IMG/VR virus record: IMGVR_UViG_3300022690_001247
Span: 1-53,331 of that record
Strand: one strand, 5' to 3'
Length of the DNA stretch: 53,331 nucleotides
Origin: a virus
Within the stretch, counting starts at the first letter, position 1. Every line of letters begins with the position of its first letter. Position numbers and translations under genes: made by a program. The notes beneath the pieces are model-generated. The model was not told where the DNA came from. It did not search any database and saw nothing but the letters and a program-made list of their open reading frames with translations. Shown here one piece after another: positions 29,215 through 38,817 of this stretch.

Positions 29215-29525
29215 ATACTGCTTTGCAAATGGTAGTAGTAGCTATAATAACAGCTTCATTTACAGCTTTATTAACTTTTTTTCTATCTATTTTATCACAA
29301 AGAAGATACTTTCGGGACGCTATAGATATTTCACTAAAGACTCATGCCAATATACATCATAAAAAAAGTTATGAAGATTTAGAAAAATATGTCAATACTA
29401 AGGTCAGAGAAGAAAGAGAAGATATAGAAAAATTAACAAAGAAATTGGAAAATATAGATAGAACATTGGTGTGGTTGGCTTATAAAAGTGGAGCCAAACC
29501 AGAAGATTTAAACATAAATATATAA
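29211..29525 (+). CDS. Membrane-anchored coiled-coil protein (104 aa)
   Basis: A 104-residue protein with an N-terminal membrane helix, about residues 6-29 (QMVVVAIITASFTALLTFFL). A 55-residue charged coiled coil follows (YEDLEKYVNTKVREEREDIE ...). It lies between the chaperone extension and tape measure with ATGA and TAATG overlaps. It could assist tape-measure function or be a holin/XhlA-like lysis protein in a misplaced setting. Unknown. Confidence 0.6.
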   Translation: MNTALQMVVVAIITASFTALLTFFLSILSQRRYFRDAIDISLKTHANIHHKKSYEDLEKYVNTKVREEREDIEKLTKKLENIDRTLVWLAYKSGAKPEDLNINI

Positions 29526-31258
29526 TGGCTACAGTAAGAGAATTAACAGCACTGTTTAATTTTAAAGTTGATACTAGAGGTATCAAAAAATTTGATAATG
29601 CTATATTGGCCGCAAAAAAGAATGTTAATAATCTAATGGGAAATATTGAAAGAGGTGCTCAACAAGTTAGGAATTTTGGATTTGGTCTGAGTGCTTTTGT
29701 AACCGCTCCTTTAGTTGCTGCTGGAGTCGCGGCTATTAGGATGACATCTAGTTTAGAACAGTCGTTTATAGCTTTTGAAGTATTTTTAGGGTCTGCTGAA
29801 AAGGCTAAAGAACTTACTACAGATCTATTAAAATTTGCTTTACAAACTCCATTCACAATTCTGGGTGTACAAGAAACAGCTTCTCAGTTATTGGCTGTTG
29901 GTATAGAACAAGATAAAGTCATTCAGACTATGGAAGCATTAGGTAATGCAGCACGTGGAAATTCTGGTGTTTTTAAAAGGCTGGTTCAGAACTTTGGACA
30001 AGTGAAAACACAAGCCAGGTTAACTGGTTTAGATATGAAACAATTTTTACAAGCTTCTGTTCCTCTTACAGGTATACTAGCAAAATCCTTAGGTGTTGCC
30101 GAATCAGCTATAAGGGGAATGATTAGAGCAAGGTTAATAAGCTTTGAAGATGTAGAGAAAGCGTTTTTCGATGCTTCAAAGGAAGGTGGTAAATTTGCAG
30201 GGTTGATGAAAAAACAGGCAAAAACTTTAACCGGGTTGTTTGCAAGAGTAGCAGAAGTGATTCAGTTATTTGGAGCTACTTTAGGAGATGCAATAGATGA
30301 AGCATTTAACCTTAGAGAGAACATACCTAGGTTGGTAAGAGTCGTCCAGTTTCTTACTACAAGATTTAAAAATCTAAATAAAACTGTTAGAAGAATAATA
30401 GTTATAATAATATCTTTAGTAGCTGCATTAGGACCATTTTTACTGGTACTTGGACTTGTAGGTCAGGCAGTTGTTGGTGTTGCTGCATCCTTTGTATTTC
30501 TATCGGCTGCGGCTGCTATAGCCGGTAAGTCTGTACTTGCTTTGATAACAATATTTACTATTAAATTTCTCCTCATCGCTGCTGCGGTAGCTGCTATTGT
30601 TGCTGTATTGTTTTTATTCTTAGACGATTTGGAAGCATGGGTGACGGGTGGTGAGTCTTTACTTGGTGAATACTTAGGATCTTGGGTTGATTTTAAAGAT
30701 AGTTTTGTAACCTTGTGGAACAATTTGTTAGGGTTTTTTAGAAGTGTTAAAGATATTTTTAACGGTAATATAGAGGCTATGATAGACAAATTAAAAATAT
30801 TTACACAAGCGCTTTTTGGATCTTTTATTGAGTTAGATAAAAAAGTTTTAACCGGGTTGGGGCTAATTGATAAAGATGACGTAAAGGCGCTTGATGATTT
30901 TAGTGAAAAAGGTATGGCCAAAATAGGAAAACAATTTGATTTTATTAAAGAAAAAGCTCAAAGTGCTGTTGACTTTATTAAAAATTCTCAACTTTCATTA
31001 TCACAGGTATTTTCTCCATTACGAGCAGCCTTTGCTCTTGGACTACAAACCCCAAACTTAGCTGCTTCTAAAACACCAGGGAACCAGCAGAATATAAATA
31101 TTAATAGCAATATATCTTTGCAGGTCCCACAAGGTACTCCTCAAGAACAAGTAAAGCTATTGGATAATACTGCCAGAAAAGTAGTTAGAGAAGAATTAGA
31201 ATTGGCTATTACAAACACTATTATTGCTAATCCTCCTTCTGAAGAGGTTACTAATTAA
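29525..31258 (+). CDS. Tail tape measure protein
   Basis: A 577-residue protein. Residues 60-220 carry the tape-measure domain (SSLEQSFIAFEVFLGSAEKA, LLKFALQTPFTILGVQETAS, LQASVPLTGILAKSLGV). Two hydrophobic segments, about residues 290-340 and 345-370, follow (RIIVIIISLVAALGPFLLVL; LLIAAAVAAIVAVLFLFL), then a helical C-terminal part. It sets tail length and enters the host membrane. By the rough 0.15 nm per residue rule the tail would be near 85-90 nm, which is an inference. Confidence 0.88.
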   Translation: MATVRELTALFNFKVDTRGIKKFDNAILAAKKNVNNLMGNIERGAQQVRNFGFGLSAFVTAPLVAAGVAAIRMTSSLEQSFIAFEVFLGSAEKAKELTTDLLKFALQTPFTILGVQETASQLLAVGIEQDKVIQTMEALGNAARGNSGVFKRLVQNFGQVKTQARLTGLDMKQFLQASVPLTGILAKSLGVAESAIRGMIRARLISFEDVEKAFFDASKEGGKFAGLMKKQAKTLTGLFARVAEVIQLFGATLGDAIDEAFNLRENIPRLVRVVQFLTTRFKNLNKTVRRIIVIIISLVAALGPFLLVLGLVGQAVVGVAASFVFLSAAAAIAGKSVLALITIFTIKFLLIAAAVAAIVAVLFLFLDDLEAWVTGGESLLGEYLGSWVDFKDSFVTLWNNLLGFFRSVKDIFNGNIEAMIDKLKIFTQALFGSFIELDKKVLTGLGLIDKDDVKALDDFSEKGMAKIGKQFDFIKEKAQSAVDFIKNSQLSLSQVFSPLRAAFALGLQTPNLAASKTPGNQQNININSNISLQVPQGTPQEQVKLLDNTARKVVREELELAITNTIIANPPSEEVTN

Positions 31259-31917
31259 TGGCTGAACAGGTTAACGTTCTCTTTGGTAAAAAAAGAGGTG
31301 GTATAATTGGTACTCTTCAATTAGATGTAACTAATGAAGAAAACCATCAATTTGAAAATCAAGTTACTGAGTTTCCTGTAGAGAACGGATTAAATGTAAC
31401 TGATTTTATTCGTCAATTACCTGATAAATTGACTATGTCCTGTTTTGTCACTAACACACCTATAGATATACGCCAGGAAAGCAATGCTGAAATAATTACA
31501 AATGCTGACGGTACTTTTGAATTTAGAGATTTTCAAAGGGCTGTAGTGAATAATAGAGTTACAGATGCTTTTGAACAGTTACTTACAATGTCTGGCAGAA
31601 AAGTAAATGGCGAGACTATAGACGCCCAAATTGTAAAAGTGGTTACTGGACTGAGGGTCTATACTAACATGGCTATACAAACTATAACTATCCCAAGAAA
31701 TTTTAGTACTGGTCAAGCACTTAGATTTAATATTTCATTTATACATATTGAGAAGGTACAATCTGAGACTATTGAACTTCCAGATTCTTTTTTGAATGTC
31801 AATGCTTCGTCTAATGTAAACATTGGGAAACAGAATAAAAAAGAAACTACAACCAATCAAGATGCTAAAGCTAAAAGAGCCTCTATAGCATTTAAGTTAG
31901 CTAAGAGGTTTTTCTAA
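31258..31917 (+). CDS. Dit-like baseplate protein
   Basis: A 219-residue protein. GIIGTLQLDVTNEENHQFEN, VTEFPVENGLNVTDFIRQLP and KLTMSCFVTNTPI match the N-terminal Dit-like domain of simple contractile phages (VTEYPVE.G....D). It links the tail tube to the hub. A Lys/Ala-rich tail ends the protein. Overlaps the tape-measure stop by one base. Confidence 0.75.
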   Translation: MAEQVNVLFGKKRGGIIGTLQLDVTNEENHQFENQVTEFPVENGLNVTDFIRQLPDKLTMSCFVTNTPIDIRQESNAEIITNADGTFEFRDFQRAVVNNRVTDAFEQLLTMSGRKVNGETIDAQIVKVVTGLRVYTNMAIQTITIPRNFSTGQALRFNISFIHIEKVQSETIELPDSFLNVNASSNVNIGKQNKKETTTNQDAKAKRASIAFKLAKRFF

Positions 31918-32273
31918 TGTCTCTTATTGTACCCATCGATAATACTTTTGCAGCGCTGTCTGAAGAGATAGATTTAGATTTATCTTCATTCAGGTTTATA
32001 TTTGTTTTTAATAGCAGGTTTAATTTCTGGGTAATGGAGATTCAAAACAGAGATCAGGAAACTATCATCGCTGGAGTAAAGTTAGTATTAAATTATTCAC
32101 TAGTTTTACAATATGTTGGAAGGAGTTTACCTTTAGGTGAGGAATATTGTATAGATACCACCGATACTGTGATAACTATAGACAGAGATAACATAGGTAC
32201 AAACCCAGAAAATATAGATCAGTTAGTTCAATTGATTTATCTTACAGAGGCCGACATTGACTCAATTTCGTAG
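31917..32273 (+). CDS. Baseplate plug protein (Pam3 gp18-like)
   Basis: A 118-residue beta-rich protein (MSLIVPIDNTFAALSEEIDL). FRFIFVFNSRFNFWVMEIQN, TIIAGVKLVLNYSLVLQYV and LPLGEEYCIDTTD follow the plug family pattern (F...YN.R...W...I.D..G..I..G..L). It seals the hub/spike in Pam3-like baseplates. Position between Dit-like and hub genes agrees. Confidence 0.75.
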   Translation: MSLIVPIDNTFAALSEEIDLDLSSFRFIFVFNSRFNFWVMEIQNRDQETIIAGVKLVLNYSLVLQYVGRSLPLGEEYCIDTTDTVITIDRDNIGTNPENIDQLVQLIYLTEADIDSIS

Positions 32274-33129
32274 ATCGGCATCTGTAACTATAGGTTCTCC
32301 GAGTGGAGATGGTCTATTGATCAAAGATTTAAAAATTGTTTTTGAAGTAACTAGAAACCTGGAGAAAACTCCAAATACTGTTAAGGTTCAGATATACAAT
32401 TTAAGTAGATCAACTAGAAACAAAATAGATTTGGCACTTCCTAAAGATAAAGAACCCGCACAAAAATTGCTTTTAAAAGCAGGATATTTAGATGGTGACG
32501 GAGAGGAAACTTTATTTTTAGGAGATATAACATCAATATCACATATATCTAGTATGCCAAACATTGTTACAACAATAGAAAGTCAAGATGGAATAAAATC
32601 TATTGCGGCTACAAAAGCTAATCTGTCTTTTGGGAAAGGTGTAAGTGGCAGAGTTGTATTAAACTCTATATTAGATTTATTTGAAAACCCTAAAGACCTT
32701 GCCAATGTAGATATCCCCAACAGTGTTTATGATACAGGTTTTGCCTTTATAGGTCCAGCAACTACAGTGTTGTCTAAAGTTACAAATTTTCTTGGCCTTG
32801 AATGGTCCTTTCAAAACGATACTTTAAAACTTTTAAATTTTGATAGTAGTGACGGATCACGTATAGTATTTCTTTCTTCAAGTACTGGGTTGTTGAATAG
32901 TCCAGAAAAAGTAAATAGAAAATTACGAAAATCTAGAGGAGTCTCAAGAAAAGTTATTCCTGGATGGAAATTTTTTACCTTTTTAGAACCTAAAATAATT
33001 CCTGGAGGAAACATATCTGTACAAAGTAATGAAATACCTAAGGTTACATTTTTCAAAGTAAATGCGGTTTCTCACAATGGGGATACTCATGGTGAAGATT
33101 GGAATACCACTATTGAGGTAGATGAATAA
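32257..33129 (+). CDS. Baseplate hub protein
   Basis: A 290-residue beta-rich protein (starts with TTG; MTQFRRSASVTIGSPSGDGL). DLKIVFEVTRNLEKTPNTVK VQIYNLS is a conserved start of simple-phage hub proteins (gp27-like). The C-terminal part has SNEIPKVTFFKVNAVSHNGD and EDWNTTIEV. AGAGG lies 6 bases before the TTG, and no better in-frame ATG exists before the conserved region. It overlaps the plug gene by 17 bases. Confidence 0.72.
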   Translation: MTQFRRSASVTIGSPSGDGLLIKDLKIVFEVTRNLEKTPNTVKVQIYNLSRSTRNKIDLALPKDKEPAQKLLLKAGYLDGDGEETLFLGDITSISHISSMPNIVTTIESQDGIKSIAATKANLSFGKGVSGRVVLNSILDLFENPKDLANVDIPNSVYDTGFAFIGPATTVLSKVTNFLGLEWSFQNDTLKLLNFDSSDGSRIVFLSSSTGLLNSPEKVNRKLRKSRGVSRKVIPGWKFFTFLEPKIIPGGNISVQSNEIPKVTFFKVNAVSHNGDTHGEDWNTTIEVDE

Positions 33130-33810
33130 ATGGGTGAATCTTCTTTAACCGGGGCAATTCAGACAGTCATAGACGTTGCTATGGAGTCATTTAATACTTG
33201 TCTCCCAGGTACTTTTGAGACTTATAATTTCAGCAGTCAAAAAGCTTCTGTTCAACCTATGTTAACTAAAAAATATGCTGATGGAGTAGTGCAGACTTTT
33301 AAACCAATAGCTGAAGTCCCTGTAATGTTTCCTAGGACTAAAAATTCCGGGATAACATTTCCTATTTCCAGGGGTGATGGGTGTCTGATCCTTTTTACCC
33401 AGCGGAGTATGGAACTGTATTTAAACTCTGGAAAAATATCTAATCCTGGCGATCCTAGAAAGTTTGATCTTTCAGATGCAGTAGCTATACCTGGTTTATT
33501 TACATTTAATCAAGAAAACTTGGCTTCCAATAATGATGATTTAGAACTACACCACAACGGAATAAAAATTACAATTAAGAAGAACAAGGATATTGAAATA
33601 GGTACAAATCAAAAAATTACTATAAAGTCAAATGGAGATATAGAATTAGGTACATCTTCATTATTAAAATTAGTTAATTCAACATTTCTCACTATATTTG
33701 ATACACATACACATTTATATAATCCAGGACCAGGTGCTCCTGTTGTTACAGCTACACCGTTACCTGTATCAACTTCTGGAAATTTAACAAGTAAGGTATC
33801 GGCGGAATGA
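33130..33810 (+). CDS. Membrane-puncturing spike (Gp138 family)
   Basis: A 226-residue protein. The N-terminal OB-like domain contains TFETYNFSSQKASVQPMLTK, IAEVPVMFPRTKNSGITFPI and GDGCLILFTQRSMELYLNSG. The C-terminal beta-helical spike has repeats IKITIKKNKDIEIGTNQKIT and a metal-site-like DTHTHLYNPGPGAP, then PLPVSTSGNLTSKVSAE. This is the Gp138/gp5.4-type spike that pierces the outer membrane, hinting at a host with an outer membrane. That host inference is weak. Confidence 0.83.
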   Translation: MGESSLTGAIQTVIDVAMESFNTCLPGTFETYNFSSQKASVQPMLTKKYADGVVQTFKPIAEVPVMFPRTKNSGITFPISRGDGCLILFTQRSMELYLNSGKISNPGDPRKFDLSDAVAIPGLFTFNQENLASNNDDLELHHNGIKITIKKNKDIEIGTNQKITIKSNGDIELGTSSLLKLVNSTFLTIFDTHTHLYNPGPGAPVVTATPLPVSTSGNLTSKVSAE

Positions 33811-34184
33811 GTACAATTGATATAGCTCTTGATAAAACTACACATGATATTATTGTTTCGAACAATGATTTTTTGGTAGTTAAAGATGTGGATAAAGTAG
33901 GGCAAAAATTAAAACAACGGTTATTGTTCTATCAAGGAGAATGGTTTTTAGACACTACTGTAGGTATACCTTATTTTCAAGAGGTTTTTGTAAAGAATCC
34001 TAACATTCCTGATATTGAGAGTATTTTTAAAGTAGAAATTGTTGAGACTGAAGATGTAAATCAGTTGTTAGCATTTGATTCTACTTTTGCTAATGATGTA
34101 CGTGATTATAATATAACTTTTACTGTAGATACACCATTTGGTACTGTAGAGTTTGGTGAGACTATATTTATTGGAGGCTTATAA
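33807..34184 (+). CDS. Baseplate wedge protein (gp25-like)
   Basis: A 125-residue protein. DFLVVKDVDKVGQKLKQRLL, FYQGEWFLDTTVGIPYFQEV and NITFTVDTPFGTVEF match phage wedge proteins of the gp25/DUF2634 type (G.W..D...GI.Y). It joins sheath to baseplate. ATGA overlap with the spike gene. Confidence 0.82.
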   Translation: MSTIDIALDKTTHDIIVSNNDFLVVKDVDKVGQKLKQRLLFYQGEWFLDTTVGIPYFQEVFVKNPNIPDIESIFKVEIVETEDVNQLLAFDSTFANDVRDYNITFTVDTPFGTVEFGETIFIGGL

Positions 34185-35618
34185 GTGGCTGAATTTGGAA
34201 TAACTCCTGATGGTTTCGTAAAAAAGAAGTTGACAGATGTAAGAGATGATATTATAGGCGATCTGGTTGCCGATTTGGGACCAGTCGATACTTCCCCACA
34301 GTCTGTAGTCAGTCAATTAATAGACCCATTCGCTGAAGCTGCCAGTATATTATGGGATTTAGGAGAGGATACGTATCAGAATTTTATACCTTCAGGAGCA
34401 GCAGGTAAAAATTTAGATGACCTTTTAGATTTAAACGGTTTGAGAAGGTTAGTAGCTACCCCATCCACTGCATTTGTAAGCTTGCTTGGTGATAATCTTA
34501 CGCTTGTACCTTCTGGAACAATGTTTAAACAGTCTGGTACAAATCGTTTATTTACTTTAAATTCAGACGTGACTATTTCTTCAGCAACCTGTATAGAATC
34601 TGTATTTTCATTAAGTGTTGTAACTACCGCTACTACATATGAGATAATATTAAATGTAACTACCGTAAGTATTGTTTCATCTTCTGCTGATGAGGTCTCA
34701 ATACTTACCCAATTGGCCGGAGAAGTCACAATTGCTACCTCAGGAAACCAGACAGCCACAGTTGTAGGGCTTACTATATTGGTAGTGCCTTCTGATGGGA
34801 GAACACCCTACGCTGCCACAGCTTCCACAAACACAGATAGAGACCAGGTGTCAACGGAAGGATCTGTATTAGCAGATATTGCGGGTGCTTTATCGGTCCC
34901 TATAGGTACAATTATAAATATTGAAACTCCAGTTTCTGGATTAGATGCTGTGAACAACCTTGTGACAGGTGTTACCGGTAGAGATCTAGAAACAGATGAC
35001 CAGGCAAGGGTAAGAAGAAAACAGAGCCTCAGAGTAGCTGGAGCAGCTACAGTTCCGGCAATGGAAGCTAGAATTTCAAATGATGTGTTAGGTGTAACTG
35101 CTGTAACTATAATTGATAATAGAACTGATGTTGTTGACGGCGGTGGAAGACCGCCACATTCATTTGAGTCTATTATTACCGGTGGATCTGATCAGGATAT
35201 AATCGATATCCTTTGGGAAATTAAACCTGCTGGGATAAATACATTTGGAACTGAAAGTGGTTTTGCAACAGATTCACAAGGTACCTTACAAATAATTAAC
35301 TTTTCCAGACCTGTTGAATTAGCCATTACTGTTACTGTTGAATTTGATGAAAATACAGAGGAGGTTTTACCTTTGAATTTTGAAGATGCTATTAAGGACG
35401 CTATAGTTGCTTTCTCACTACCAGAACAGGCAGTGTCAGATGACGTTACTGTCCAGAGATATTTAGCATCAATTTATTCTATCCAGGGAGTAGGTGTCGT
35501 GACTTTACTTGAAATGAATAAACCAACAACTCCAGTGACACAAACATTGATAGTAGTCGCATCAAATGAAATAGCAACATTCAGCACTGTAAATATAACC
35601 GTAACTAAGAATCCATAA
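34185..35618 (+). CDS. Baseplate J-like wedge protein
   Basis: A 477-residue protein with a GTG start behind GGAGG (9-base spacing). N-terminal FGITPDGFVKKKLTDVRDDI, then SQLIDPFAEAASILWDLGED, NFIPSGAAGKNLDDLLDLNG and RRLVATPSTAFVSLLGD; the centre has GVTGRDLETDDQARVRRKQS LR. These are baseplate J/gp47 family features. It is a main structural element of the wedge. Confidence 0.88.
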   Translation: MAEFGITPDGFVKKKLTDVRDDIIGDLVADLGPVDTSPQSVVSQLIDPFAEAASILWDLGEDTYQNFIPSGAAGKNLDDLLDLNGLRRLVATPSTAFVSLLGDNLTLVPSGTMFKQSGTNRLFTLNSDVTISSATCIESVFSLSVVTTATTYEIILNVTTVSIVSSSADEVSILTQLAGEVTIATSGNQTATVVGLTILVVPSDGRTPYAATASTNTDRDQVSTEGSVLADIAGALSVPIGTIINIETPVSGLDAVNNLVTGVTGRDLETDDQARVRRKQSLRVAGAATVPAMEARISNDVLGVTAVTIIDNRTDVVDGGGRPPHSFESIITGGSDQDIIDILWEIKPAGINTFGTESGFATDSQGTLQIINFSRPVELAITVTVEFDENTEEVLPLNFEDAIKDAIVAFSLPEQAVSDDVTVQRYLASIYSIQGVGVVTLLEMNKPTTPVTQTLIVVASNEIATFSTVNITVTKNP

Positions 35619-35629
35619 GGAGTAGAGAA

Positions 35630-35956
35630 ATGGCTTTCGAAAAGTATATAATAGGAGATGATGGAGTAGAAACAGTGTTAAGTATTCACACATTTAGAGC
35701 TTTAGTTCATGAATTTATCTTAGGTCAAAAAACTAAAAATGATGTTCTTGATGACATAGAAACTAAGTTGGGTGTTACACTAGTTACTAATGAAAAATTA
35801 GATTTACAGGCTTTAATGGATGCTATAAACTTAGAAACAGGAATTCCTGATAAGTCAGCACTGGCAGAAGAAATGTATCATGTATTTATTCTTGCAACTG
35901 ATGGTGTAGACTATGAAACTAAGGCACTATTAAAAACAAGGCTTAGTTGGTTATGA
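35630..35956 (+). CDS. Hypothetical protein of the fibre cassette (108 aa)
   Basis: A 108-residue helical protein (MAFEKYIIGDDGVETVLSIH). AAGGAG lies upstream. It begins the block of four genes inserted between baseplate J and DUF2612, so it may be a fibre adaptor or chaperone. No family recognised. Confidence 0.55.
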   Translation: MAFEKYIIGDDGVETVLSIHTFRALVHEFILGQKTKNDVLDDIETKLGVTLVTNEKLDLQALMDAINLETGIPDKSALAEEMYHVFILATDGVDYETKALLKTRLSWL

Positions 35957-37248
35957 GTGTTTACGGGATAGTTATAAATACAACACTACCGGGTTCTAAT
36001 GGTGACTTTGACTTAACTGATCCATTAGTTACATCTACACCTAAGATGGTGTTGGTGACACTTACAGATGGTACTACTCTTGGGTTAGAAGACTCGGATG
36101 TTAAAATGAGCTGGGGTGCTTCCGATGGGAATATTCAGCAATGTTTCTCAGTTCAAGCTGATGATGGTGGTGCGTCTGCAAATGTTGAAAGGGTTCAAAA
36201 AAGTGCAGTTGGACAAAGAAAACCTACTCTTGATGGGTCATCGGACCTAGTTACATTTGTTACTTTTTTATCAAATGGTGTACGCTTAAATCTTGCAGAT
36301 GCCGCCGGTTTTAGTAAGAGAATTACTGTAACTTTATTTGGCGGAGATCAGTTAACTTCTTCGGAGGTTCTTGTTGCTGACTTAACTGCTGCATCAGGAG
36401 TACCTCAAACATTCAATTGGATAGATACATCTCTAGATGCAAATGTAATGTTGTTTTTGACAGCCGGTACAACTGCTGGTGATGGTGTCACAAGTTTTGG
36501 AATAGGTTGTCTAGGTGTAGGTATTAAAGTTGGTGGGTCAATAACTCAACGTAATTTAAATTTTAGAGTAGACCAAGATGGTGCAGCATCAGGAAACCCT
36601 GGTATGACATATAGGAATGATAGAGTATCAGGATCAATGCAAGCTAGTTCTGACTCAGTACAATGGGGTGCTAACTTGACAGATATAGGAGTAGGTGATT
36701 TTGAATTGACTCCATCTATATCTACACCTAATGACGAAATTATTTGTATAGGTCTTCAATTTAGAGATATGAATATAGGTCTTGAAAGTATAACAATGCC
36801 TACAAGTGTAGGTATTTTTGATGTAACCAGTTTTGGTTTTAGACCTATGTTTGCTCTTGGTGTATTTAGTATGCTGCCGTCTTTTAACAGTTCTGACTTT
36901 AGCGCCAATGCTGGAATTGTAAGTACATCTATTGTTAATGACAGTGGTCAAATGTTTTCACATGCTTGGAGAAATGAGGATGCAGCACCGACAATAAATT
37001 GTGGAAGTACTGTAGCAGCATCAGCAGTTCATTTTCCATTTCATAATTCATCAACTATTGCTTCAACAGCTAGTTCTACAAATGGATTTACTACAGGGTC
37101 AAATCCTGTGGTGTTTCTTTCAAATGGACTTAGATACAATTTTGATGGTGTGAATACAGGAACTAAAATGGCTTGGATACTTGCTCTAGGCCCAAAGAAT
37201 CTACCAGTTTTTAGAAGAAGAAGAAGTATGAATTATGGAGGAATGTAA
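35953..37248 (+). CDS. Putative tail fibre/virion protein (431 aa)
   Basis: A 431-residue Ser/Thr/Gly-rich, beta-rich protein without Lys clusters until a basic C terminus (FRRRRSMNYGGM). Repeated patterns such as PKMVLVTLTDGTTLGLEDSD and MQASSDSVQWGANLTDIGVG suggest carbohydrate-binding beta sandwiches. The start at 35953 overlaps the upstream stop as ATGA; a TTG at 35947 is less likely. A receptor-binding or fibre role is inferred from position and composition. Confidence 0.6.
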   Translation: MSVYGIVINTTLPGSNGDFDLTDPLVTSTPKMVLVTLTDGTTLGLEDSDVKMSWGASDGNIQQCFSVQADDGGASANVERVQKSAVGQRKPTLDGSSDLVTFVTFLSNGVRLNLADAAGFSKRITVTLFGGDQLTSSEVLVADLTAASGVPQTFNWIDTSLDANVMLFLTAGTTAGDGVTSFGIGCLGVGIKVGGSITQRNLNFRVDQDGAASGNPGMTYRNDRVSGSMQASSDSVQWGANLTDIGVGDFELTPSISTPNDEIICIGLQFRDMNIGLESITMPTSVGIFDVTSFGFRPMFALGVFSMLPSFNSSDFSANAGIVSTSIVNDSGQMFSHAWRNEDAAPTINCGSTVAASAVHFPFHNSSTIASTASSTNGFTTGSNPVVFLSNGLRYNFDGVNTGTKMAWILALGPKNLPVFRRRRSMNYGGM

Positions 37249-37251
37249 GAT

Positions 37252-38817
37252 ATGAATGAAAAATATTTCAGACAATTTGATGAAGATACGGTGCTGCCTT
37301 TTACATTGACTGATCCAGACGGAATTGACTTTAATGAGTCTGTTACATTTGCAGCGGGTGATGTCCTTATAATGAGAGATGAAGGGGTAGAAAGTCAGAC
37401 TAGTCTCGGAGCAGGTACACCTGATTTATCAACATTAATAACTGATGAAGGGACTGGTTATTCAATCGCCTTGGATAAAGCTGACGTAGCTTTTAAGAGA
37501 ATAAAGATATATTTTAAAGACCAAACAGTTCCTAAAGTTTGGTTAGATGACGACCTTACAGTTGAGACTACCAATAATGTTGCAGCTCAACATCCAAATA
37601 TAAATGCTCCATCTGGTGGTGGTGGTGTTGAGTCTTTTCTTGCCAGCGGTGAGACTATAATTGGGTCAACTGGTGTAGCCGGTTCTTTCACTGACACACA
37701 AAATTCTGGAATAAGTATATTAAAATTAACAAGAGTTGCGAGTACACTAGATTATGAATTGTTATTTAATATGACTACAGATCATAATGGAATATCTATT
37801 ACTATGAGAATGGGTTTGGCGTCTGGCGGTCAACGAAAAATAGATGTTGATTTATTTAATTATAATACTATAGGTTTTGATAATGTACTTACTTTAAATA
37901 ATAATGGTGGGGCTATAGAAGAGTTTACTATTGCTGGGAAGAGTGATGATTTTGTAGACGGAAATGGAGATGTGCGTCTCAGATTTGTAGATAATTCATT
38001 AAATGATGGGGATTTTATTAATATAGATTTTGTTGTAACAAAAACAAATTCTTCTACTGGAACTATTCCTACTCCAGAAGAAATTGCTGAAGCGACTGCT
38101 GATAAACTTGCTCAAGAACACGGTCCTGCTAGTTGGGAAGGTCCTTTTATTTTTAACGCACAAATTGAATCTGTAACAAATCAAAAAACATTTGTTCTTG
38201 AAACTGCTCTAGGTTCAGATCTTTCAGATGGTGCAGCTATAGTTGTAATAAGAGATATAGATGATCTTAGTGTAAGGTCATTACATGTAATAGAATCATA
38301 TACTGACTCAACAAAAACACTTGTAGTTCGTACAAACGCAACATTTACAGTTGTTAACGATGATTTAGTTAGTTTACAAGAGTCTTCAATTAGCAAAAAA
38401 GAAACAAGAGATGCAATGGCATTGGCAACAGCAGAAACACCGGAAGTAGACTCTATAGATGATAAGTTAGATGCACTGGGAGCTGACTTAACTATAGCAG
38501 ATAATGATGGTAATAAATTGGTAATTGCAAAAGCGATTAAAGAATTTGATGCTACAGTGATAGGGTTGGCTGGTACCTCTCTATTAAGTGAGGTACTGAC
38601 TAATGTACAGAGTTCAAATTTAATTCAGGTTAATTCATTATCTACTGCTGATGGTGTAACTTTTAATAAGATATTTCAGCTTATGGCAGCAATGTTAAAT
38701 GGAAGATTTAAAACTGATACTCCTATTGCAGGACAGACAACATATTTTGAACGAGATGATGTTACTCCATTGGCTATAGTCTCAACTGACGCTCTAGAGA
38801 GAATTAGAGTACTGTAA
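37252..38817 (+). CDS. Putative tail fibre protein (521 aa)
   Basis: A 521-residue protein. The N-terminal 100 residues (FRQFDEDTVLPFTLTDPDGI ... DDDLTV) look like a virion-attachment/BppU-like beta domain. A GGGG linker (APSGGGGVESF) leads to a beta-sandwich. A helical trimer-like C-terminal part has SIDDKLDALGADLTIADNDG and IFQLMAAMLNGRFKTDTPIA, ending TPLAIVSTDALERIRVL. GGAGG precedes the ATG. A fibre or fibre-adaptor role is inferred. Confidence 0.65.
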   Translation: MNEKYFRQFDEDTVLPFTLTDPDGIDFNESVTFAAGDVLIMRDEGVESQTSLGAGTPDLSTLITDEGTGYSIALDKADVAFKRIKIYFKDQTVPKVWLDDDLTVETTNNVAAQHPNINAPSGGGGVESFLASGETIIGSTGVAGSFTDTQNSGISILKLTRVASTLDYELLFNMTTDHNGISITMRMGLASGGQRKIDVDLFNYNTIGFDNVLTLNNNGGAIEEFTIAGKSDDFVDGNGDVRLRFVDNSLNDGDFINIDFVVTKTNSSTGTIPTPEEIAEATADKLAQEHGPASWEGPFIFNAQIESVTNQKTFVLETALGSDLSDGAAIVVIRDIDDLSVRSLHVIESYTDSTKTLVVRTNATFTVVNDDLVSLQESSISKKETRDAMALATAETPEVDSIDDKLDALGADLTIADNDGNKLVIAKAIKEFDATVIGLAGTSLLSEVLTNVQSSNLIQVNSLSTADGVTFNKIFQLMAAMLNGRFKTDTPIAGQTTYFERDDVTPLAIVSTDALERIRVL